64,000 bases of DNA. It comes from an uncultured Alistipes sp. Lineage in GTDB: Bacteria; Bacteroidota; Bacteroidia; Bacteroidales; Rikenellaceae. The DNA lies in the NCBI GenBank assembly GCA_910587675.1, contig CAJUMU010000001.1, positions 1 through 64,000 of the forward strand, read 5' to 3'. A model generated the notes under the pieces. The model had not been told where the DNA came from, ran no database searches, and saw only the letters and a program-made list of their open reading frames with translations. Positions 49,450-59,092 of the stretch are shown piece after piece. Positions within the stretch are counted from its first letter, which is position 1. Each line of letters opens with the position of its first letter. Both the position numbers and the translations under genes were made by a program.

Positions 49450-50796
49450 ATGAAAAAGATAAAGGATTTCTTCGGAAACAAATGGGTCGGATTCGCCTTG
49501 GCGACCATCCTCTATGTATTGTGGTTCGTCTTGTGGACGGGCAATTGGTGGATGCTGTTGGGCGTGATCGTAATTTACGACCTCTACATCTCGCGTCTGT
49601 TCTACCGTTACGTATGGAGCAAGAACGCGCGTCTGTGCGAAAAAAGCCCGCTCTACCGCAGTGTATACGAGTGGGTTAACGCCATAGTGTTCGCCACCGT
49701 GGTGGCGTCGATCATCCATCTGTTCGTATTCCAGATGTACGTGATCCCCTCTTCGTCGATGGAGAAGACCCTCTTGGTCGGCGATTATCTCTATGTGAGC
49801 AAGGTGACGTACGGCCCGCAGATGCCCAACACGCCGCTTTCGTTCCCCTTCGTGCACCACACGATGCCCTTCTCGCAGACCAAGAAGTCGTTCAGCGAGG
49901 CGGTGAAGTGGCCCTACCACCGTTTGAAGGGGTTGCGTAATATAAAGCGCAACGACGTGGTGGTGTTCAACTTCCCCGCGGGCGATACGGTGCTGCTGGA
50001 GAATCAGGCCGTCACGTATTACGACGTGCTGCGCGATTACGAGTATCAATACGGCGCGGAGCGCGGCCGCGAGGAGCTGGCGCGCAACTATACGATCATA
50101 ACGCGCCCCGTCGACAAGCGCGAGAACTATATCAAACGCTGCGTCGCGATCCCGGGCGACACGGTGCGCATCGTCGATTCGGAGCTGTTCGTGAACGGCG
50201 AGCCGCAGGAGACGATCCCCGAAAAGCAGTACTGCTACACGGTGCGAACCTCGTCGCCGCTTACGCCCTATGCCGTCGAGCAGTTGGGCGTGACCGAGTT
50301 GCAGGGTAGCGGCACGCACTATTTCATGCCGCTCACCGAGCAGTCGGCGCAGGCTCTGCGCGAGATGGACAACGTGTTGAGCGTTACGCGTTACACGGCC
50401 GAGGACGAGGCTTTTCCCCACCATGCGTCTTACGGTTGGACGGCCGACGACTTCGGTCCGCTGTGGGTTCCGAAAAAGGGCGCCCGCATAGAGCTTACGG
50501 AGGAGAATCTGCCGCTTTACCGCCGCATAATCGAGGTTTACGAGGACAACGATCTGGAGGTTCACGACGGCAAGATATACATCAACGGCGAGCAGAGTGA
50601 CGGCTATACTTTCAAGATGGACTATTATTGGATGATGGGCGACAACCGTCACAACTCGGCCGACTCGCGCTACTGGGGATTCGTTCCCGAGGACCATATC
50701 GTCGGCAAGGCCTCGTTCATCTGGCTCTCGCTCGACCGCGAAAAGAGTTTTCCCGCCAACATACGTTGGAACAGACTTTTCACCAAAGTCAAGTAA
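49450..50796 (+). CDS. lepB: Signal peptidase I
   Basis: A 448-residue membrane protease removing Sec signal peptides. Membrane segments lie at ~13-48 and ~76-97. The catalytic Ser is in VIPSSSMEKTL (Ser103) and the catalytic Lys in ENYIKRCVAIPGD (Lys229); the S26 box WMMGDNRHNSADSRYWGFVP is near the C-terminus. It is longer than typical LepB because of an insertion between ~255 and ~390, as in other Bacteroidetes LepB proteins. Confidence 0.96.
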   Translation: MKKIKDFFGNKWVGFALATILYVLWFVLWTGNWWMLLGVIVIYDLYISRLFYRYVWSKNARLCEKSPLYRSVYEWVNAIVFATVVASIIHLFVFQMYVIPSSSMEKTLLVGDYLYVSKVTYGPQMPNTPLSFPFVHHTMPFSQTKKSFSEAVKWPYHRLKGLRNIKRNDVVVFNFPAGDTVLLENQAVTYYDVLRDYEYQYGAERGREELARNYTIITRPVDKRENYIKRCVAIPGDTVRIVDSELFVNGEPQETIPEKQYCYTVRTSSPLTPYAVEQLGVTELQGSGTHYFMPLTEQSAQALREMDNVLSVTRYTAEDEAFPHHASYGWTADDFGPLWVPKKGARIELTEENLPLYRRIIEVYEDNDLEVHDGKIYINGEQSDGYTFKMDYYWMMGDNRHNSADSRYWGFVPEDHIVGKASFIWLSLDREKSFPANIRWNRLFTKVK

Positions 50797-50803
50797 ACCG
50801 AAG

Positions 50804-51412
50804 GTGGAACAGATGCGCGACAGTTATCTGACCATCGGCGCTGACGCCGAGGCGGCCATAAGGGAGCGGAGCAGCAAGTTTCTGGCCTACGCTTTCCATG
50901 TGGAGAGCGAGGAGGAGATCGCCGCGCATCTCGAACGGCTCCGCAAGCGTTATTACGACGCCACGCACCACTGTTACGCATGGCGTCTGGGCCCCGAAGG
51001 CGAACGGTTTCGCGCCAACGACGACGGCGAGCCGTCGAGCACGGCGGGCAAGCCGATCTTGGGCCAGATGCTCTCGCACGACTTGACGGACTGTCTCATA
51101 GTGGTGGTCCGCTACTTCGGCGGCACGAAGTTAGGCGTGCCCGGGCTGATAGCAGCCTACAAAGAGTCGGCCGCGGCCGTGATAGAGGTTGCCGAAATAG
51201 TGGAGCGTACGGTGGATACCATTTTCAAGGTGGAGTTTCCGTATGTTGCGATGAACGAGATAATGCGCATAGTGAAAGAGGAGCAGCCGGTGGTGAAGGG
51301 GCAGACGTTCGACAATCTGTGTGTCATGACCTTGGCCGTGCGTCGGGGCCGCGCCGACGCCGTTCTGGGCCGCCTCGGCAAGGTGGAGGGAGTTTCGATA
51401 GAGGTAATTTGA
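50804..51412 (+). CDS. YigZ/IMPACT-family protein
   Basis: 202 residues of the UPF0029 family: ERSSKFLAYAFHV, ATHHCYAWRLG, DDGEPSSTAGKPILGQM and VVRYFGGTKLGVPGLIAAYKESA are diagnostic. It has an IMPACT N-terminal fold with a DUF1949-like C-terminal ferredoxin-like domain; homologues are linked to translation or stress, with no defined reaction. A GTG at 50804 or the ATG at 50813 starts it; uvrA begins 6 bases after its stop. Confidence 0.93.
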   Translation: MEQMRDSYLTIGADAEAAIRERSSKFLAYAFHVESEEEIAAHLERLRKRYYDATHHCYAWRLGPEGERFRANDDGEPSSTAGKPILGQMLSHDLTDCLIVVVRYFGGTKLGVPGLIAAYKESAAAVIEVAEIVERTVDTIFKVEFPYVAMNEIMRIVKEEQPVVKGQTFDNLCVMTLAVRRGRADAVLGRLGKVEGVSIEVI

Positions 51413-51417
51413 ATGCG

Positions 51418-54207
51418 ATGACAAACGACAAGACGATATATATAAAGGGCGCGCGCGTCCACAACCTGAAGAATGTGGACGTGACGATTCCGCACAATAC
51501 GCTCACCGTGATAACGGGTCTGTCGGGATCGGGCAAATCGACGCTCGCTTTCGACACCATCTTCGCCGAGGGCCAACGCCGTTACGTGGAGAGCCTCTCT
51601 GCATACGCGCGCCAGTTCTTGGGACGCATAAACAAACCCGATGTCGATCTCATCGCGGGTATAGCGCCCGCCATAGCGATCGAACAGAAGGTCAACACGC
51701 GCAATCCGCGTTCGACGGTGGGCACCACGACCGAGATATACGACTATCTCAAGTTGCTCTATGCCCGTGTCGGTCACACCTTCTCGCCCGTGTCGGGCCG
51801 CGAGGTGCGTTGTTACGGCGTGGACGACGTGACGAGTTTTATTATCAAGCACGGCGAGGGCCGCCGTACGGTGCTGGCATGCCCACTGCCGATCAAGGAG
51901 GGGCAGGGTATAATCGAGACGCTGCTGCAACTCTTGGGCGACGGATTCACGCGGCTGCGGGTCGGCGGCAAGGTGATGACCTTCGAGGAGTTCATGCCGA
52001 CCGTGACGGCGGAGAGCCGCGCGGAGGATATCTTTCTGGTGGTGGATCGCCTGCGTCCCTCGACCGACGACGACGGCATGTTGCGACTGCGCGATTCGGT
52101 GGCCCGGGCTTACGATTACGGTAACGACGAATGCGTCGTGGTAATCGACGACGAGGAGTACGCTTTCTCGGGTCGATTCGAGGCCGACGGAATGGAGTTC
52201 GAGCAGCCTACGGAACATCTGTTCAGCTTCAACAACCCCATCGGAGCCTGTCCCAAATGCGAGGGATACGGCAAAATAGTCGGCATAGACGAAGATTTGG
52301 TGATTCCCGACAAGGGCAAGACCATATACGACGATGCCGTGGCCTGCTGGCGCGGCGCGACGATGAAATGGTGGAAAGACCAACTGGTGGAGAACGCCTT
52401 CAAGTTCGACTTCCCGATACACGAGCCCTACTACAACCTCACTCCCGAGCAGAAGTTGCTGCTGTGGCGCGGCAACGAGCATTTCCACGGGCTGGACGAG
52501 TTTTTCGACTACATCGACAGCGAACGACGCAAGATACAGTTCCGCGTGATGAAGGCGCGCTACACGGGCAAGACCCGCTGCCCCGAATGCGGCGGCACGC
52601 GTCTGCGCAAGGAGGCCCTTTACGTCAAGGTCGGCGGTCGGAACATCGCCGAGCTGGTCGGCATGACTGTGGACGAACTGGTGGCGTTCTTCGATACGTT
52701 GCGACTCGACGAGCACGACGCCCGCACGGCGCAACGCATATTGGTGGAACTTAAAAACCGCCTCGGCTATCTCTCCGACGTCGGGTTGGGCTACCTCACG
52801 CTCGACCGTCTCTCGTCGACGCTCTCGGGCGGAGAGAGCCAGCGAATAAATCTCGCCACCTCGCTGGGCAGCAATTTGGTAGGCTCGCTATACATTTTGG
52901 ACGAGCCGAGCATCGGACTCCATCCGCGCGACACGCACCGCCTGATAAAAGTGTTGAAGCAGCTGCGCGATCTGGGTAACACGGTGATCGTGGTCGAGCA
53001 CGAGGAGGAGGTGATACGCGCCGCCGACTATATAGTCGACGTGGGTCCCAAGGCGGGCGAGCACGGCGGCGAGATAGTCTTCAGCGGTCCGACGGCGAAA
53101 CTCCTAAAGTCGAAAAAGAGCCTCACGGCCGACTATCTGACGGGGCGGCGCGTCATAGAGCCTCCGACCGTCACGCGCAGCCGAAGCGGCAGCATAACGA
53201 TCCGCGGCGCGAGGGAGAACAACCTCAGGAATATCGACGTCGAGATACCTCTCGGCGTCATGACCTGCATCACGGGCGTGAGCGGCAGCGGCAAATCGTC
53301 GCTCGCCAAAGGCATACTCTATCCCGCTCTGCGTCGGTTGCTGGCCGACACGGGACAGAAGCCCGGGGATTTCGACGGCTTGGGCGGCGACGTCAAGATG
53401 TTGCAATCGGTGGAGATGGTCGACCAGAATCCCATCGGCAAATCGTCGAGATCGAACCCCGTCACATATCTCAAGGCATACGACGAGATCCGAAAACTCT
53501 ATGCCGACCAGCCGCAAGCGATGCACACGGGACTCACGGCCGCGAGCTTCTCGTTCAACGTGGCGGGAGGGCGTTGCGAGGAGTGTCAGGGCGAGGGCAC
53601 CATCAAGGTGAGCATGCAGTTCATGGCCGACGTGGAGTTGGTGTGTGAGGCGTGCCACGGCAAGCGTTTCAAGGACGAGGTGCTGGAGATACGCTACCGC
53701 GGCAAGAGCATACACGACACGTTGGAAATGAGCGTCGACGACGCCATAAAGTTTTTCGGCGAGGACGATACGAACGCCACTTGCCGCCGCATAGTCGAGC
53801 GTCTGCAACCGTTGCAGGACGTGGGGTTGGGGTATATCCGTCTCGGGCAGTCGTCGTCGACGCTCTCGGGCGGCGAGAGCCAGCGCGTCAAGTTGGCGTC
53901 GTTCCTCTCGAAAGACAACCGCCAAGGAGATATAATGTTCATCTTCGACGAACCGACCACGGGTCTGCATTTCCACGACATAAACCGTCTGCTGAAAGCT
54001 TTCAACGCCTTGATCGCCAACGGCCACACCATAGTCGTGGTCGAGCACAACATGGATGTGATAAAGTGCGCCGACCACGTGATCGATCTGGGGCCCGAGG
54101 CGGGCGACAAGGGCGGCCGAATCGTTTTCGAAGGCTCGCCCGAGGAGCTGAAACGGTGCGAGGAGAGCTATACGGGCCGTTTCCTGAAAGAACACTGCCG
54201 AAACTGA
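51418..54207 (+). CDS. uvrA: UvrA-family excinuclease ATPase, half of zinc module 1 missing
   Basis: 929 residues, DNA damage recognition ATPase of nucleotide excision repair. Two ABC halves: Walker A GLSGSGKST (34-42) and GVSGSGKSS (~620), with signature LSGGESQRINLA and LSGGESQRVKLA. The second zinc module is intact (CEECQGEG...CEACHGKRF). In the first, only the second Cys pair remains (ACPKCEGYG, near 277); the position of the first pair reads FSGRFEADGMEFE. Many Bacteroidetes have two UvrA proteins, and this pattern suggests the second paralogue. The start at 51418 directly follows yigZ. Confidence 0.93.
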   Translation: MTNDKTIYIKGARVHNLKNVDVTIPHNTLTVITGLSGSGKSTLAFDTIFAEGQRRYVESLSAYARQFLGRINKPDVDLIAGIAPAIAIEQKVNTRNPRSTVGTTTEIYDYLKLLYARVGHTFSPVSGREVRCYGVDDVTSFIIKHGEGRRTVLACPLPIKEGQGIIETLLQLLGDGFTRLRVGGKVMTFEEFMPTVTAESRAEDIFLVVDRLRPSTDDDGMLRLRDSVARAYDYGNDECVVVIDDEEYAFSGRFEADGMEFEQPTEHLFSFNNPIGACPKCEGYGKIVGIDEDLVIPDKGKTIYDDAVACWRGATMKWWKDQLVENAFKFDFPIHEPYYNLTPEQKLLLWRGNEHFHGLDEFFDYIDSERRKIQFRVMKARYTGKTRCPECGGTRLRKEALYVKVGGRNIAELVGMTVDELVAFFDTLRLDEHDARTAQRILVELKNRLGYLSDVGLGYLTLDRLSSTLSGGESQRINLATSLGSNLVGSLYILDEPSIGLHPRDTHRLIKVLKQLRDLGNTVIVVEHEEEVIRAADYIVDVGPKAGEHGGEIVFSGPTAKLLKSKKSLTADYLTGRRVIEPPTVTRSRSGSITIRGARENNLRNIDVEIPLGVMTCITGVSGSGKSSLAKGILYPALRRLLADTGQKPGDFDGLGGDVKMLQSVEMVDQNPIGKSSRSNPVTYLKAYDEIRKLYADQPQAMHTGLTAASFSFNVAGGRCEECQGEGTIKVSMQFMADVELVCEACHGKRFKDEVLEIRYRGKSIHDTLEMSVDDAIKFFGEDDTNATCRRIVERLQPLQDVGLGYIRLGQSSSTLSGGESQRVKLASFLSKDNRQGDIMFIFDEPTTGLHFHDINRLLKAFNALIANGHTIVVVEHNMDVIKCADHVIDLGPEAGDKGGRIVFEGSPEELKRCEESYTGRFLKEHCRN

Positions 54208-54208
54208 A

Positions 54209-55426
54209 ATGAAGGAATTCCATACATACACGCTGCCTAACGGCATACGCGGCATACATCGTCAGGTGAAGAGCGGGGTAGCGCACTGCGCATTGGTCGT
54301 CAACGCGGGTTGCCGCGACGAGCTGCGCGACGAATACGGGCTGGCGCACTTCACCGAACACGCCATATTCAAGGGCACCGCCCACCGCAAGGCCTATCAG
54401 GTGAATTGCCGTCTGGAGAATCTCGGCGGCGAGCTCAATGCCTACACCACCAAGGAGGATACCACGATACACGCCACCACGCTGCGCGGCGACTTCGCCA
54501 AGGCTGCGGAGCTCATCGCCGACGTGGCTTTCAACTCGACTTTCCCCGAACGCGAGCTGGCCAAGGAGCGCGAAGTGATCGTCGACGAGATCAACACCTA
54601 CAAGGATTCGCCCGCCGACTCGATATACGACACATTCGAGGAGATGATCTTCCAAGGTTCGGAATTGGGGCACAACATACTCGGCACCAAAGCCTCCATC
54701 GCCCGATACGACACGCAGAGGGTGCGCCGATTCGTCGACCGCACCTACACGACCGACCAGATGGTCTTCTCGTCGATCGGCAGCATGTCGGTCAAGAGCG
54801 CGCAGAGCATCGCCGAGAGGTACTTTGCGGCATATCCCTCCGCCTCGCGCACGTTCCGACGCACCGCGCCCGCTCCGTCGCCCGCGTTCGAAAAGACGGT
54901 GGGCAAACATACCCATCAGGTGCATTGCGTCATGGGCGCCCGCGCTTACGACATCAACGATGAACGTCGTCTGCCGCTGGCCCTGCTGGTGAACATTCTC
55001 GGCGGCCCGTCGGCCAATTCGCGGCTGAACGTGTCGTTGCGCGAAAAGAACGGACTCTCCTACAATATCGAAGCCTCTTACACGCCATACAACGATTGCG
55101 GTTTGGCGGCCATATACTTCAGCTCGGACCACTCCAACGCCGATCATTGCCGCGAACTGATCGATCGCGAACTCGACGCTCTGCGCCGCACGAAACTCAC
55201 GCCGCGGCAACTGTCGATGGCCAAACGTCAGTTTCTGGCCCAGATGGCCATATCGATGGAGAGCAACGAGGGTTATATGCTGGGGGCGGGCAAGAGTTTT
55301 CTGGTCCACGACGACATAGATACCATGGAGGACGTGTATAAAAAAGTCGCGACCGTCACGGCCGACCGAATCGCCGAGGCGGCCGAAGAGGTGTTCTCCG
55401 ACATGTCGACGTTGATATATAAATAA
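54209..55426 (+). CDS. M16-family zinc peptidase
   Basis: A 405-residue insulinase/processing-peptidase-like enzyme. The inverted zinc motif is HFTEH (in GLAHFTEHAIFKGT), with the downstream Glu in EREVIVDEIN and the NCRLENLGGELNAYTTKEDT segment; the C-terminal half has the R/Y pair region GGPSANSRLN. No signal peptide is seen, so it is likely cytoplasmic. It starts 1 base after uvrA. Confidence 0.94.
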   Translation: MKEFHTYTLPNGIRGIHRQVKSGVAHCALVVNAGCRDELRDEYGLAHFTEHAIFKGTAHRKAYQVNCRLENLGGELNAYTTKEDTTIHATTLRGDFAKAAELIADVAFNSTFPERELAKEREVIVDEINTYKDSPADSIYDTFEEMIFQGSELGHNILGTKASIARYDTQRVRRFVDRTYTTDQMVFSSIGSMSVKSAQSIAERYFAAYPSASRTFRRTAPAPSPAFEKTVGKHTHQVHCVMGARAYDINDERRLPLALLVNILGGPSANSRLNVSLREKNGLSYNIEASYTPYNDCGLAAIYFSSDHSNADHCRELIDRELDALRRTKLTPRQLSMAKRQFLAQMAISMESNEGYMLGAGKSFLVHDDIDTMEDVYKKVATVTADRIAEAAEEVFSDMSTLIYK

Positions 55427-55477
55427 CTTTCCGCTGTCCGCCGCGCGGAGCGGCGATATTATTTACGAAAAAACGAT

Positions 55478-56113
55478 ATGGATTCGCTCGAAAAATACGT
55501 CCGTACGCACTCCTCGCCCGAAGATCCGCTGCTTACGGAACTCGATCGCCAAACGCATCTGCAAGTTCTGAATCCGCGGATGGTGTCGGGACATATTCAG
55601 GGCAAGTTGCTCGAACTGCTGGTAAAGATGTTCCGTCCGCGCAACATACTGGAGATCGGCACTTTCACGGGTTACTCGGCGCTTTGCATGGCTGCGGGGC
55701 TCGACGAGGACGGCATCGTCGACACGTGCGAGCCCGACGACGAGCTGGAGCCTCTGGCGCAATCGTTTTTCGACCGCTCGCCTCACGGGCATAAGATCCG
55801 TTTGCATATCGGCTCCGCGCTGGATATCGCGCCGCGGCTCGGCAAGCGGTTCGACATGGTTTTCATCGACGGCGACAAACGCGAATATCCCGACTACTAC
55901 CGCATGCTGATGGACGGCGGGCTGGTCGCCGGCGGTGCGGTCATGCTGGCCGACAACATTCTGTGGTACGGCAAGGTCGCGCAGCCCGTGGCGCACAACG
56001 ACCGTCACACGCAGGCGCTTTTGGAATTCAACCGCATGGTCGCCGAGGACGACAGGGTGGAGAGCGTCATACTCCCGCTGCGCGACGGAATCAACATCAT
56101 CCGCGTGAAATAA
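55478..56113 (+). CDS. SAM-dependent O-methyltransferase (caffeoyl-CoA OMT-like)
   Basis: 211 residues of the Methyltransf_3 family: NPRMVSGHIQGKLLELLVKM, SAM motif ILEIGTFTGYSALCMAAGL, FDMVFIDGDKREYPDYY and ADNILWYGKVAQP with the metal-binding Asp/Asn. Homologues methylate catechol-like or unknown small molecules, or the wobble base of tRNA (TrmR-type); the substrate cannot be told. 51 bases after the M16 gene. Confidence 0.92.
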   Translation: MDSLEKYVRTHSSPEDPLLTELDRQTHLQVLNPRMVSGHIQGKLLELLVKMFRPRNILEIGTFTGYSALCMAAGLDEDGIVDTCEPDDELEPLAQSFFDRSPHGHKIRLHIGSALDIAPRLGKRFDMVFIDGDKREYPDYYRMLMDGGLVAGGAVMLADNILWYGKVAQPVAHNDRHTQALLEFNRMVAEDDRVESVILPLRDGINIIRVK

Positions 56114-56193
56114 CCCCACGCCGCCGCGCCGCGCAAAGGCGGTTCGGCGTCCGATGTTATCATTATCCCGCTCGTTTTTTCAACTTTTATTTA

Positions 56194-56201
56194 TACCTTT
56201 G
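56194..56201 (+). promoter_or_regulatory. -7 box of mutS
   Basis: TACCTTTG followed by C, 20 bases before the ATG; no clear -33. Confidence 0.5.
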
Positions 56202-56221
56202 CTCTCACAAAAATTGGGAGA

Positions 56222-58891
56222 ATGGCTATAGAGAAGAAATACGTGGAGACGCCTTTGATGAAGCAATACTACTCGATCAAGGCGGTGCATCCCGATGCGA
56301 TATTGCTGTTTCGTGTGGGAGATTTTTATGAAACTTTCGGGGACGACGCCATCAAGGCGAGTTCGATTCTGGGCATAACGCTTACGCGGCGGGCCAACGG
56401 CGCCGCTTCGTATGTCGAGCTGGCGGGATTTCCGCATCATGCGCTCGACGTTTACATGCCCAAACTCGTGAGGGCGGGCGAGCGCGTGGCCGTCTGCGAG
56501 CAGCTGGAGGACCCCAAGACCGTCAAAGGTCTGGTGAAACGAGGTGTGATCGAGCTGGTTACCCCGGGCGTGGTGCTGGGCGACAACAACGTGCTGCCCA
56601 ACAAGGAGAACTCGTTTCTGGGATCGGTCTACTTCGGACCCAAGACCACGGGCGTGGCTTTCCTCGACATATCGACGGGCGAGTTCTACATGGCGCAGGG
56701 CGACGACCTTTATGTGGACAAGTTGCTGTCGAATCTCTCCCCCAAGGAGATCATCTACCAACGCGGATACGAAGATCGCTTCGATTCGGCGTTCGGCAAC
56801 CGATACTACACCTACCGTCTCGACGACTGGGTATTCTCGTCGGATATAAATCAAGACAAACTCTGCAAGCAGTTCGGCACCAAATCGCTGAAAGGATTCG
56901 GCGTGCAGGGGATGAAAGAGGGTATCGCCGCCGCGGGCGCGATACTGTATTATCTTGAATTCACCGAGCATCGCGAGATATCGCACATCTCCTCCGTTTC
57001 GCGCATCGACCAAAACGATTTCGTGTGGATCGACAAATTCTCGATTCGCAATCTGGAGCTCTTCTCGTCCAACGGCTCGCACGACAAGAGCTGTTTCGCC
57101 GACGTGATCGACCGCACGCTGACCTCTATGGGCGGACGTCTGCTCAAACGGTGGATCGCCATGCCCCTCATAGATGTGGATCGGATCAAGCGACGTCAGG
57201 ATATAGTCGAGCGTCTGGCGACGGATGCCGATCTGGCGGTGGCGTTGCGCGAGCAGATCTCGTCGATAGGCGATCTGGAGCGCATATCGTCGCGCATAGC
57301 TGCGGGACGCGTCCTGCCGCGAGAGCTGGTGCAGCTCAAATCGTCGCTCACGGCCGTGGAGACCCTTAAGGCTTTGCTGGAGTCGACGGACGACGAACGT
57401 CTGCACGAAATCGCGGCGCAAATCGACCCCGCCGTCGAGATCCGCGACCGACTGGCCCGCGAGATATATCCCGACCCCGCCAACAACCAGATTCAGAAAG
57501 GCGGAGTGATAGCCGACGGCGTGTCGGCCGAGCTGGACGATCTGCGGCGCATAGCCCTGCACGGCAAGGATGTGCTGCAACAGATCCTGCAACGCGAAAC
57601 CGAAGCCACGGGGATCCCGTCGCTCAAGATAAACTACAACAACGTATTCGGATACTACATCGAAGTGCGCAACACGCACAAGGAGAAGGTGCCCGAATCG
57701 TGGATCCGCAAGCAGACCTTGGCCAACGCCGAGCGTTACATCACCGAGGAGCTCAAAGAGTACGAGGAGAAGATTCTCGGCGCTCAGGATCGTATTCTCG
57801 CGCTCGAATCAGAGATCTACACCGCTTTGGTCCAATACGTCGCAGGGCAACTGCGAGTCATTCTGCGCGATGCCGCCGCCGTGGCGCGCATCGACTGTCT
57901 GCAATCGTTCGCCCGCATGGCATGCGAGTGCCGATACGTGCGTCCCGAGCTCGACAATGGCAAGGCGATAGATATCCGCAACGGCCGTCACCCCGTGATC
58001 GAGCGGTTGCTGGCGGTGGGCGAGGAGTATATCCCCAACGACGTGCTGCTGAACGACAAGGACCAGCAGATCATGATGATTACGGGTCCCAACATGTCGG
58101 GTAAATCGGCTCTGCTGCGTCAAACGGCGCTTATCATACTCATGGCGCAGATGGGTTCGTTCGTACCCGCCGAGTCGGCGCACATAGGCGTGGTGGACAA
58201 GATATTCACGCGCGTCGGTGCGTCGGACAACATATCGCAGGGCGAGTCTACCTTCATGGTGGAGATGCTGGAGTCGGCGAGCATCCTCAATAACCTCTCC
58301 GACCGCAGTCTGATCCTGCTCGACGAGATCGGCCGCGGCACCAGCACCTACGACGGTATCTCTATCGCGTGGGCGATGGTGGAGTACATCCACAACCACC
58401 CGACAGCGCACGCTAAAACCCTCTTCGCGACGCACTATCACGAGTTGAACGAGATGGAGCAGTTGTTCGCGCGCGTGAAAAACTACCACGTCGCGGTGCG
58501 CGAGATCGACAACACCATAGTGTTCCTGCGCAAATTGGCCCGCGGCGGCACCGAACACTCGTTCGGTATACATGTGGCGCGCATGGCGGGTATGCCTCAA
58601 AGCATCGTCACGCGCGCGACGGAGATTCTGGGCAATCTGGAGACCGCATACGGCGACAACGAGATCATGGCCGCGTCGGAACCGACGCCGCAACGCAAAC
58701 GCCGTCAGCCTTCGGCCAAGCAGGTGGCCGACGTGGCGGAGAAGGGCAGCGTTCAGTTGTCGATGTTCCAATTGGAGGATCCCGTTTTGATTCAGATCCG
58801 CGACCAGATCAAGGGTCTCGACATCGATTCTCTGACGCCCATCGAGGCCTTGAACAAGCTGAATGAGATAAAGAAGATAGCGGGAATATAA
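56222..58891 (+). CDS. mutS: DNA mismatch repair protein MutS
   Basis: 889 residues recognising mismatches. The N-terminal mismatch-binding motif is FRVGDFYETFGDDA (Phe-x-Glu), followed by connector, core and clamp domains and the ATPase with Walker A TGPNMSGKSALLRQ (~620), the Walker B region ...LILLDEIGRGTSTYDG and FATHYHELNEM. Length matches MutS1. Own promoter; its stop codon is immediately followed by a degenerate R1 repeat. Confidence 0.98.
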   Translation: MAIEKKYVETPLMKQYYSIKAVHPDAILLFRVGDFYETFGDDAIKASSILGITLTRRANGAASYVELAGFPHHALDVYMPKLVRAGERVAVCEQLEDPKTVKGLVKRGVIELVTPGVVLGDNNVLPNKENSFLGSVYFGPKTTGVAFLDISTGEFYMAQGDDLYVDKLLSNLSPKEIIYQRGYEDRFDSAFGNRYYTYRLDDWVFSSDINQDKLCKQFGTKSLKGFGVQGMKEGIAAAGAILYYLEFTEHREISHISSVSRIDQNDFVWIDKFSIRNLELFSSNGSHDKSCFADVIDRTLTSMGGRLLKRWIAMPLIDVDRIKRRQDIVERLATDADLAVALREQISSIGDLERISSRIAAGRVLPRELVQLKSSLTAVETLKALLESTDDERLHEIAAQIDPAVEIRDRLAREIYPDPANNQIQKGGVIADGVSAELDDLRRIALHGKDVLQQILQRETEATGIPSLKINYNNVFGYYIEVRNTHKEKVPESWIRKQTLANAERYITEELKEYEEKILGAQDRILALESEIYTALVQYVAGQLRVILRDAAAVARIDCLQSFARMACECRYVRPELDNGKAIDIRNGRHPVIERLLAVGEEYIPNDVLLNDKDQQIMMITGPNMSGKSALLRQTALIILMAQMGSFVPAESAHIGVVDKIFTRVGASDNISQGESTFMVEMLESASILNNLSDRSLILLDEIGRGTSTYDGISIAWAMVEYIHNHPTAHAKTLFATHYHELNEMEQLFARVKNYHVAVREIDNTIVFLRKLARGGTEHSFGIHVARMAGMPQSIVTRATEILGNLETAYGDNEIMAASEPTPQRKRRQPSAKQVADVAEKGSVQLSMFQLEDPVLIQIRDQIKGLDIDSLTPIEALNKLNEIKKIAGI

Positions 58892-58955
58892 TGTTCGTTG
58901 GCGGCGGAACGCGAGCCTCGGGCGAGTCGCAGTCCGCCGCGTGAGGCGGCGGCCA
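58891..58955 (+). repeat. R1 repeat, copy e (degenerate), directly at the mutS stop
   Basis: Begins at the last base of the mutS TAA as ATGTTCG.. and keeps the CGAG..., GCAGTCCGCCGCG and GGCGGCGGCC blocks of R1, but has lost the terminal GACATTGC-type stem. Opposite strand orientation to the other four copies, the same orientation relative to its upstream gene. Confidence 0.65.
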
Positions 58956-59023
58956 CTTTCGGCTCCTTGGTGCGATGCTGGAATATCTGTCCGAAACTCT
59001 TCGGAACACACTTTATAAGAACA

Positions 59024-59056
59024 ATCCCCTCCGACGGCCTGACCATCGGAGGGGAT
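59024..59056. terminator. Hairpin between convergent mutS and udk
   Basis: A perfect 11-bp stem (ATCCCCTCCGA and complement, 11-base loop), 36 bases after the udk stop; TTTT follows closely on the plus strand. Probably serves both genes. Confidence 0.7.
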
Positions 59057-59092
59057 ATCGTTTTCCATCGCTTAGCGCGAAGCTGCCACGAA

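Noticed and set aside
48517..50697. 726-codon open frame on the minus strand
   Set aside because: It lies antisense to dapB and lepB, is His/Arg/Val-rich with no domain, and is explained by the high third-position G+C of the real genes. The same applies to the long frames at 33839-35929, 41212-43014, 51157-52734, 54002-55309, 56180-57679 and 57809-59068.
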